Of a DNA stretch of 64,000 bases, positions 55,936-64,000 are shown piece by piece; the stretch's first letter is position 1, and every line of letters starts with the position of its first letter. The translations under genes and the position numbers were made by a program. Below the pieces are notes generated by a model. That model had not been told where the DNA came from, ran no database searches, and saw nothing but the letters and a program-made list of their open reading frames with translations. Source of the stretch: Patella vulgata (taxonomy: Eukaryota > Mollusca > Gastropoda > Patellidae); contig NC_065884.2 of NCBI RefSeq assembly GCF_932274485.2, positions 28,601,540 to 28,665,539 on the forward strand. Direction: 5' to 3'.

Positions 55936-57360
55936 AAATGTGACCCGTCATGACATAATGAGTCGCAATGAGGATATTTTTGAAAATTGAGTTATTGTTA
56001 TTCTTATTTTCACATCCCCCAACTCATTAGCTTCAATTTGATGTAATGTTTGTTTGAATTGGGCAAAACTTGACTGAGCTCTGTCCATTTGAAGCTACCC
56101 GACTCACATAAGTAAGTTTTGAGAAAAAGCAAGTCAAAGATCTGGTATGTTTCAAAATAGCAACCAGGCCATTTATTTGCTGTTTTGTTGTTGAATATAT
56201 CTTTCCTGAGGTTTTCAGAGGTGCTGAAGGTGAAAATCGTTGTTAAAATTTGATCGGACAATTTCCACCATTTATTTGCTATTTTGTTGTTTAAATTTTT
56301 TTATTTAGGATTTCAAGGGTGCTGAAGACGAAAATCGTAGTAAATGCACTCTTTTCGTAATGAAACATCCACAACACACGCGGCATATTCACATGATAGT
56401 GTTATTATACTGAAGAACAATCTATACATTAGTAGTCTATGTTTTGTATATTATAACTTTGGTGAGATTAACTTCAGCTAGTGGTCAGGAGTTTAAGTTT
56501 GTGATTGGGTAATCATCAAAGAAGCCGCCACAGTTGTACGTGTGGTCTTTTAACATGTGAATGAAAATAAGGTTTTGTGTGTACGATGGGCCTATTATTA
56601 TTTTCAGGTACCGTAGCGGTATCAAAATATGAGTCCCTATAGAAATGTCAATTTCATTGGCAAGAAATGCTTACGTTCACTTTCATGCATTTTGGCTTTA
56701 ATGTAATTAAACAATGGCAGACTGTTTTTCCCACTCGAGAATTGTCGCATTTCGGCACGTTGGTCGTTCTCATTTTTCAACCCATGGTGATAAGAGAATT
56801 TTAAACAATGATTTCTAATATGCATTCCTTACTTTGCATGTGGTATGAAGAAGCGACAGTAAACAGAATTCAACTATCAATAAATTATTTTTTTAAAGAT
56901 GAAATGAGATATCAAATAATTACTGCTTCATCTTTAAAGATGAAATGTGATATCAAATAATTACAGCTTTATCATTGATCTGTGATATTACTCAATGACA
57001 CACCGGCTTGTTGATTATTTTACATAATTCTGCAACATGGTTTTGACTAAAACTCAACGGCAATCTATATATGATCAGAATTAATTTTTTATTCTGCCAC
57101 TTATCAGAGTGAATTGCATGTAGGTACCCAAAAAACTTATTGCCAAAACCAAATATCTATCGTCCGATCGAGCCAGCCACGTAACCATAATGCTTGCACG
57201 CGGTGTTTGGGCCAATCAGCAAACGAGTTGTGTAGACAGCATAGCAACAAGCGGAGTTTGTTTACAATTTTTAGGGGTTTTAAAACTTGATTGTATCCGT
57301 TCAAAATGAATTCATCGGCAATAAATATATTTTGGTCATATTTTGGTCATCTTATCTGGA
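55936..57360 (+). repeat. Large dispersed repeat L, copy 2
   Basis: Blocks in the order of copy 1: ACATAATGAGTCGCAATGAG, GACTGAGCTCTGTCCATTTG, AGTTTTGAGAAAAAGCAAGT, CATTTATTTGCTGTTTTG, AGGTTTTCAGAGGTGCTGAA, AGTGGTCAGGAGTTTAAG, GGGCCAATCAGCAAACGAGT and TATTTTGGTCATATTTTGGT. It lacks the two insertions of copy 1. A CCAAT box lies in both copies at the same relative place, but without a following gene it is only suggestive. Confidence 0.7.
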
Positions 57361-57529
57361 GAGCATGCGCAAAAGACTGGAATAACCAGACGCTAGAAAT
57401 TGCCATTTGGTTGAGACTCATGCTGTATTTCGCTGGACATAACTGATTTGAAATTAGAGACAAAACGGAAATAATTGAATGTAAATCAGTTTATATACAA
57501 TCAGATTACATTATTATAAGCTTTGCGAC
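57361..57529. other. Short unassigned spacer
   Basis: No recognised content between repeat L and the truncated SINE. Confidence 0.35.
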
Positions 57530-57667
57530 CCATTTGGGTCAACCCCTACGCGCAAGCGAATTATGGAAATAAAATTGAACCATATGTTAGTCCCGAAATG
57601 ACCTAGTTTGTGTCGAGTGGACGATAAACCCCATTTCTCTCTTTCTCTCTCTCTCCATTTGGGTCAA
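57530..57667 (+). repeat. 5'-truncated SINE family A with 13-bp target duplication
   Basis: CCATTTGGGTCAA at 57530-57542 and 57655-57667 brackets 112 bp of the SINE tail: CCCTACGCGCAAGCGAATTA, CCGAAATGACCTAGTTTGTG, TCGAGTGGACG, then a CT-rich end. 5' truncation plus direct flanks shows insertion by reverse transcription with LINE machinery. Confidence 0.88.
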
Positions 57668-57842
57668 TTTCTAGGTCCCAAATATTAGCGATTTAGCTCC
57701 TTTAAATGTCAGAAAATGATCACAAAAGTCAATTTACCATTTATATAAAATTATAATAATGCTGATCAAGTTTATTGATATATTATTTATCTATTCCATT
57801 TATTCTTCACATTTCACAAAAATATAACGACACTCACATGTA

Positions 57843-58522
57843 TACTCTTCAAAAAAAGTAGGGGATATTCAGAAAAAATACAAAACTGTGGAAATGCACT
57901 GCTGTTTTTATTTGAGGTAACCAGTGTATGTTAATAACATGCCAATTGCCTACACATGAACATAAACAGTTTATATGGGCAGCATATCTGACGGCCCCAT
58001 TTCACTCGCAAAGAGATACACCGTCAAAAGTGAAAATGGACGTTTTTGGTTTTTGTCTTAATAATGAGTAATTGCTCCACCAATCCTCAGACATTCAGCA
58101 ATTCGCCGTGGCATGCTCCTAATCAACTGTCCAGTCACGATTTGGGGCAATCTGACCCACTCCTCTTGCAGTGCCACGGCCAATTCTTGCAGTGTTGTCG
58201 GTTGACATTGATGTCAACGAACACGTCTCCTAATCAAATTAAACGTAATACACTAAAGCAAAGATACGCTAAACAGTAAATCTTATGCAAGAATCGATAG
58301 GAATGCTAACATGGATAGATAAACCAGCACGCAGCAGTTTTCATCAACCCTTCCTTGAAGTGTCAAATTTGACAATGAACCCCTCCCACGTGTATGGTGC
58401 AATTGCATGTCACATGTGCAGCTCAGTGGTTCTGTTGGGGCGATAAGTTCTTCATCTGTGAACATACTCTCCAAGCATGTCAAGTGTCCATGACTATTTA
58501 TCATATCACAACCTGCATAGTA
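57843..58522 (+). mobile_element. Tc1-family MITE C
   Basis: The left end CTCTTCAAAAAAAGTAGGGG starts at 57845 after TA. It keeps the left ~120 bp, the transposase C-terminal coding region (minus strand, QEEWVRLPQIVTGQLIRSMP then RRIAECLRIGG, about 58055-58190) and the right-hand untranslated region, but loses the catalytic core. The right terminus stops at ACCTGCATAG, short of the terminal repeat, so the copy is end-truncated. The C-terminus here is better preserved than in the parent copy at 61.7 kb. Confidence 0.82.
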
Positions 58523-59960
58523 TATTTAGAGGAAAGTGACAGACATCACATGACTTTTCAAAGAATATGTACATTAACAGGGGTCCTGTGACATCAAGAC
58601 CTAAGCAAGGGACCAGAACCGTCTGCTGGCATTGTGGGCACTATGGTCATACAATGATGCTTTCTTGGTTACTCTCCAATGTTCCAACAGTTGAAAACTC
58701 AATGTTTTTGGGTGAAGGCTGTAGTCTGAAAACCAGTCATCATATTGTGGGCACTTTGAACAGGTTACAAATATTTTTTATTGTCATCATCATTATATTC
58801 AGAAAGCCATAAGGTATTGATCACTGTCATGTTACCTTGATAGTTAAATGGACATTTTACCTATTGTACTTGCAGTATTTTGGTTTCAATCTTCTAAATG
58901 GCTATATAAGCACTATATGTGATAACATTGTGTCTTTCTCTAATAATTACTATAGTTTTTTTGCCAACATGGAGGTGTTGACCTGCTATGATATTATATG
59001 TGAGTTAATAACATCTTCAAAATGTAGTATTTTGAAATAATTACTTTAGGAATATGATCTTCTCACATCAGATTAATTGGCTTTAAGATACATCATGTAT
59101 TGTATATTAAAAAGCTATATTGTAAAAATACATTATCTTTCCATTCATCTAATATTATCTGCCTGTTGATTTGTGTCATGAATACAATAGTGTAAATATT
59201 TTTAATATCTACATTTCTTGTCCCAAACAATACCAGGATTGATCCTAGAAAATTGTGGTGTGTAATGTCTTTTATTAAATAACAACTGAAGCATAGGTTC
59301 TGACAGTAATTAAATAAAATTAGATTGCATTAAAGCAGGGATGGGATTTCGCCTGTATATTCTGGACTTGTCCGACGCTATTTTCCAAACGCCCGAAATT
59401 GTCCGACCGGGAATATGCCAAATCGGACATCAAGACATGGTGAATAATATTCAAAATTCCAAAATTAATATAGTTTACTGGGTGTATAACTAACACTTAA
59501 CCCGATTATCGTTGATAACATGCTGGATTGATTAGGTAATTGAGTGATCAACGTATTTATTGTGTTATACCGCCTATACACCTATCTTGATTAACTAGTT
59601 AATCTGCCTTAATCCGTTATCGAACAATTCATTAATCAAATTCTGAACAGAAGTCATTGCTTCTCCTTTGTCGTGATATGTATCAATCCAATAAGAATGA
59701 TTATAAACTTAATCTACGTGATTGACCCATGATTTCCCCATTGTCAGGTGTTTTAATCTCCTTGATGTCGGACGACAGCATGTAGAAATTAGTCATATAT
59801 GTCACATATCCTAATAGTACATAACACCCCAAATCAATATGTATCCGATAACTCGTCTGTGATATCACTTCGGTGGAAGGGAGTGTTAAATAAAGCTATT
59901 TCACACACCCTCACATCTGAAAAATACTAGACATTGCTAACTCTGTTTTTGATCGCACAC
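58523..59960. other. Spacer, nothing firmly recognised
   Basis: A frame at 58567-58812 contains CWHCGHYGHTM, which recalls a zinc knuckle, but a single short motif is not enough for a call. A locally GC-richer stretch at 59340-59440 contains several TCCGAC/GTCGGAC-like words. Confidence 0.35.
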
Positions 59961-60262
59961 GGTTATAGCACTCGGCAAACCTCGGCAGATTCTGTTACTC
60001 TACATCTAGCCTCGGCTGTATGACGGTAAGTGATATGTACCTACGCCTATACAATTGCGATGCGGCACCAGTATGCGCATTGGGAAAACTTGCTGCTTTT
60101 AAAATTGTGTCGTTCGAAGAGTGTTTAGAATTTTCAGAGCAAAGTTGTTCTTGTTTGAAGAAAATCTGATAAACTTGAAATATTTGTATGAAAAAACATT
60201 CTTTAAAGACATGGGCTAGATGTAGGGTAATGGAATCTGCTGAGGTTTGCTGAGAGGCGGTT
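59958..60262. repeat. ~55-bp inverted repeat enclosing ~190 bp
   Basis: GGTTATAGCACTCGGCAAAC then CTCGGCAGATTCTGTTACTC and TACATCTAGCC (59961-60011) pairs with GGGCTAGATGTAGGGTAATG then GAATCTGCTGAGGTTTGCTG and AGAGGCGGTTATA (60208-60262). The spacer has no gene. Possible small MITE; no target duplication was identified. Confidence 0.65.
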
Positions 60263-60959
60263 ATAGTACGATAAGTGAAACAGAAGTAGAAATCTTGCAA
60301 AATGCATGAAACTATGAAATGAATATGTGACAAATTTCACGTGTCCAATGTCGAAAAAAAGATTCTATTTTGATGGCATATTCTCGGATTTATGATAATA
60401 TTTTGAATGGGGTTAATATTTTTAAATAGAGAAATAAGCACGAATATGTCGATTGGAATAGTGTAAGTACTTAATTGTTTTAGACGATAGAGCCTGCTAG
60501 AGTCAAATGCCATTATTTAGCAGATGGTCTCACGCGCTCGTTGTGGTAGAGCGACGTTTACTGCCAAATAAATTTAGGGATGTCATTTTTTTACTCTCCG
60601 TATATAAGTCGAAACGGAGTATAAGACGAATGCCAGACTTCTGCTGAAAAGTGTATCGACTTATGACCTGAAAAAAAACGGTAATTTTGGAGGAATTTGA
60701 AACAGTATGGATCAGCAGTAGTCGGCACATCACGTAATTTTAAATATGAAAATAACGAGGTGCACCTATTTTTTATTACGTAGGAATTTGAATATTTTGT
60801 TGACACATGATTTTTGTTTGTGGTCTAAAAACTGCCTGCTTAAATAATGATAAGAGTTATGTCCCTTTATTTTTGGTAAATATGTCTGACAAGAAAAATT
60901 TTGAAATCCCATCACTGCATTAAAGATATGTGATTATGAAAAACTATTAAGCAATTACC
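60263..60959. other. Spacer, nothing recognised
   Basis: Overlapping minus-strand frames at 60530-60806 show no domain. Confidence 0.35.
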
Positions 60960-61639
60960 CGAAGAACAAACTTACATAGCAACTATGCCATTTATTTGCT
61001 ATTTTGTCATTTAACATTTCTTTCTATAAGTTTTCAGAAGTGTTGAAGTCAAAAATCGCAGTAAAAATTTGACCTGACAATATCCGCCATTTTGTTTTTC
61101 AAAATGGCAGCCAATGTGACAAATTTTTGCATATCAAAATCGCAACCAAAATGACAAATTTGTGTTTTTTCACTGTATATATGGCGTGCAAAATGTCATT
61201 TTATAGGTTTTTAGGGGTACTGAATACGAATGTTGTATTATAAGGGGGTCGATCTGTTTATACCCACTATCTTGGTTTTCAAAATGGCCACCAAAATAGC
61301 AATTATTGAAGTTTTTCACCTTATATTTGTTACTCTATCATGTAATATGTCATTTTAGAGGTTTTCAGGGGTGCTGGATACGAAAATTTGTCAGTCCACA
61401 TAGTCATTCATTAAAGTGAATTTATATTGCCTGGAAGTTAAATTCTTTTCTTTACCATTGAAGAAGCATTGAAATGACAGTGTTTTCATTGTTATATGGG
61501 ATTGATATATTAGAAACAATACAAAACTGTGGAAATGCACTGCTGTTTTTATTAGAGGTAACCAGTATATGTTCATATGGGCGGCTTTTCTGACAGCCCC
61601 ATTTCACTCGCAAAGAGATACACTGTCAAAAGTGAAAAT

Positions 61640-62669
61640 GGACGTTTTTGATTTTTGTCTTAATAATGAGTAATTGCTCCACCAATCCTCAGACATTCTA
61701 CATTTCGTCGTGTCATGCTCCTAATCAACCGTCCAATCTGACCCACTCCTCTTGCAGTGCCACTGCCAATTCTTGCAGTGTTGTCGGTTGACGTTGACGT
61801 TGACGTTGACGAACACGTCTCCAGATCATGTCCCAGACATGCTCTATAGGGGAAAGGTCAGGACTTGTGCCTGGCCAAGGCATATGGATAATATGGTGAT
61901 GCTGGAGGTAGTCATTCACGACACGAGCGCGGTGGGCACGGGGATTATCATCTTGAAAGATGAAACGTCGACCTGCACGTTGAGCAAAGGGCAGAAATAT
62001 CAGTGCCAGGATGTGGTCACGGCAGTACACACCAGTGACCCTTCCTTGAACAATATGCAAGTCCGTTCTGCCAGTCATGGTGATTCCTCCCCACACCATA
62101 ACAGACCCACGCCCGAATCTGTCATGTTGTCTGACGTTAACGTTAGCATGACGCTTATTTACACGCCTCCAAATCCGGAGTAAATCTGGACTCATCTGAG
62201 AACATTACACTTGCCCATCGACGATTACCCCAATTTCTACGCTGCCTACACCATTGACGCCTGTTTGCCATGTGCTGGCGAGTTAATGGAGGAACAACAT
62301 GCGGTCGTCGCGCATGCAAATGGGCTGCTTGTAGCCGATTTCTAATCGTTTGGGGTGTAACTCGAATTCCTGTAACTTGGTACAAGTTTACAGAAATCTG
62401 ATTGGCCGTTTGTCCTCGATTTCGCAATACCTGTGAATGAATGTATCGATCCTGGGCTTGTGTAGTGGCTCTAGGAGTAGGACGACCTAAATGAGGTCTA
62501 TGATAAACATTGTGTGTTTGTTCTTGTTAGTACCGGTTCCACAGTCTGCGGATAACACTGTATTAACAGACTGTGACACATTAAGCATGTTGGCTACTGC
62601 TCGCTGTGTAGAACCCATTTGAAGGATTCCAATAGCACGTAGACGTTCATCATGTTGAAGACGTCTCAT
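61640..62669 (-). pseudogene. Tc1-like transposase, DD34E, frameshifted
   Basis: N-terminal helix-turn-helix: MRRLQHDERLRAIGILQMGS then TQRAVANMLNVSQS (62669-62545). After a frame change a second DNA-binding part follows, LRNRGQTANQISVNLYQVTG and TPQTIRNRLQAA, then WGNRRWASVMFSDESRFT with the first catalytic Asp (62427-62190). After another change the catalytic core continues: FGRGSVMVWGGI, FIFQDDNPRAHRA (second Asp), MPWPGTSPDLSPIEHVWD (Glu) and LQELAVALQEEWVRL. A last change truncates the C-terminus that MITE C still encodes. At least three frame changes make it inactive. Start chosen at the MRRL methionine, just inside the SINE border. Confidence 0.88.
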
Positions 62670-62675
62670 TGCAAA

Positions 62676-62902
62676 TTAAGAGAGAGAAAGAGAAATGGGT
62701 TTAACGTCCACTCGACACAAACTAGGTCATTTCGGGACTAACATATGGTTTAATTTTATTTCAATATTTCGCTTGCGCGTAGGGGTCTTTAGCAGTGGGA
62801 GGAAACCGGAGGACCCGGAGAAAACCCACGAGATTGGACAGGCGACCCTACTCCTTGTCACGTACAAATGGGGATTCGAAACCATGCCAGTTGACTCAAC
62901 AC
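62676..62902 (-). repeat. SINE family A inserted in Tc1 element D
   Basis: Read on the minus strand: GAGTCAACTGGCATGGTTTC, GACAAGGAGTAGGGTCGCC, TCTCCGGGTCCTCCGGTTTC, CCACTGCTAAAGACCCCTAC, GACCTAGTTTGTGTCGAG, then a CT-rich tail. It lacks the first ~70 bp including the A box. MITE C shows the same Tc1 sequence uninterrupted (GTAATACACTAAAGCAAAGA), so the SINE came later. Confidence 0.85.
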
Positions 62903-64000
62903 ACTAAAGCAAAGATATGCTAAACAGTAAATCTTATGCAACAACTGATAGGAAAGCAAACATGGATAGGATAAACCAGCACACAGCAGTTTTCTTCAAC
63001 CCTTCCTTGAAGTGTCGCACATTAGCTCAGTGGTTCTGTTGGGGCGATAAGTTCTTCATCTGTGAAAATACTCTCAAAGCATGTCAAGTGTCCATGACTA
63101 TTTATCATATCACAACCTGCATAGGTATTTGCATTTCAATTTCCACTACTTTTTTTGAGGAGTATAAAAATCTGTAACATCGTATGTAATGGCATCGTTG
63201 CATTTAACTTAACTATCAACACAGACACTGACAACAAAAAACCTGGGCGTGAATAGAGAGCTATTTACTGTGGAAGTATTACATTACGATTTTAATTTAT
63301 TATTTACAGGGTATGGGTGACTGTTTAACATTCTAGAATAAAAAAAAGTGTCAGTCGTGAAAGCACTCAGTTGCACATGCATTAAATAGACTGATATCTG
63401 CAAAGCGTGACAGAGTTTCGCCAACTGGAATATTTCTCTCATACAATGTACTCTTTTCATAAGAAAACCACCACAACACATACAGCATATTCACAGTTAC
63501 TATGGCAGTGTTACAATTTAGAACAAATACTCCATACATTCACGCCTGTAACTAGGTGGGGTGGGCAAAGATGTACATGTACATTGTCCGTCAGTTTTAC
63601 AGTACCCCTGAGAACACTTCCTGCCCCCCCCCCCATTGCTCTGAGCTAGTTACTGCCCTGCTTACATTTGTAATCTATGTTTTGTATATTATAACTTTTA
63701 TGAGAATAACTTGTGTTAATCTCACCAATTAATTAGCACCTTAGTGGTCAGGAGATTAAGATTGTTTATTGAGTAATCAAGTTAAGTTTCTTGATTATCT
63801 GTGTTCTGTTATTTTAGTCACACTACTGAATAAAAATAAGGTTTTGCATTTACAATAGGGCTTTTGTTATTTACGAGTACTGTAACAATATCAGAATCTG
63901 AATCATTGATAGAATGACAGAATGATAGAAATTTCAATTTCATTTGAAAGAGATGCTTACGTTAACTTAAGGGGAGGCAAGGGTCGACAAATGTCAATTT

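Larger units (their letters stand above)
61509..63164 (-). mobile_element. Tc1-like transposon D (parent of MITEs A-C), with SINE insertion
   Basis: The right end ACTACTTTTTTTGAGGAG is followed by TA (63163-63164). The left end begins at AGAAACAATACAAAACTGTG and lacks the outermost ~28 bp of the terminal repeat seen in MITEs B and C. Between lie a decayed minus-strand transposase (61640-62669) and a family-A SINE (about 62676-62900). A short run of GTTGACGTTGACGTTGACGA (61789-61811) is a local expansion inside the gene, coding for a string of Arg/Gln. Confidence 0.85.
60960..64000 (+). repeat. Large dispersed repeat L, copy 3, interrupted and running off the window
   Basis: It starts at the CATAGCAACTATGCCATTTA block and repeats a ~130-165 bp unit (AGTTTTCAGAAGTGTTGAAG, GGTTTTTAGGGGTACTGAAT, GGTTTTCAGGGGTGCTGGAT). 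A Tc1 element fills 61509-63162. It resumes with ACACATACAGCATATTCAC, TGTTACAATTTAGAACAAAT, TTTTGTATATTATAACTTTT and TTAGTGGTCAGGAGATTAAG up to the end of the window. A C-run and short unrelated stretch (about 63540-63660) interrupt it again. Confidence 0.65.

Noticed and set aside
58567-58812. Zinc-knuckle-like CWHCGHYGH motif suggesting a gag relic
   Set aside because: One short motif with no neighbouring gag-like or polymerase-like sequence is insufficient.
61752-62183. 143-residue plus-strand frame
   Set aside because: It is antisense to the Tc1 transposase catalytic core, which explains the open frame.

Overview
This is repeat-dense, AT-rich animal DNA, most likely from a mollusc or another lophotrochozoan. 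That reading rests on remembered resemblance: tRNA-derived SINEs of molluscan type, CCGTCCG-rich modular repeats built from ~160-250 bp units, and Tc1/mariner elements. No database was searched. I find no convincing intact single-copy host gene in the 64 kb. Nearly every stretch that can be explained is a transposon, a transposon-derived satellite or an old duplication.

Layout. 0-11.9 kb: a tandem repeat, a fossil tyrosine-recombinase (DIRS-like) gag fragment on the minus strand (about 2.3-3.7 kb), and copies of a modular 'GTGGACGTAT' family (here family P). 11.9-24.5 kb: a second modular family (Q) with a hAT-like insertion flanked by an 8-bp duplication, a full-length tRNA-derived SINE with an 11-bp target duplication, more P and Q copies, and short tandem arrays. 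24.5-30.2 kb: a 2-kb dispersed repeat (L) carrying a Tc1 MITE and a hammerhead-ribozyme-like motif, then a mariner-like element split by a 1,424-bp second element with a 6-bp target duplication. 31-39.6 kb: P, one arm of a foldback family, a second DIRS-like gag fossil, a minisatellite and duplicated arrays.

39.68-44.18 kb is the centrepiece: a ~4.5 kb DNA transposon with matching inverted ends, an almost whole minus-strand DDE-like transposase of ~830 residues (one apparent frame change near the N-terminus, and a tyrosine where I expect the second catalytic aspartate), and clusters of a CG-containing motif on both sides of the gene. 44.7-47.65 kb holds a broken Gypsy-like LTR-retrotransposon fossil. 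51.76-55.2 kb is a foldback element with long G/C-tract-rich arms and two related coding-like pieces facing apart at its centre. 55.9-64 kb holds two more L copies, a 5'-truncated SINE with a 13-bp target duplication, a Tc1 MITE, and the decayed parent Tc1 element (DD34E) interrupted by a SINE.

The elements interact as layers: the parent Tc1 at 61.5 kb explains three short derivatives, SINEs and MITEs mark insertion order, and three L copies give empty-versus-filled sites. All superfamily names are from memory of motifs and need a search.
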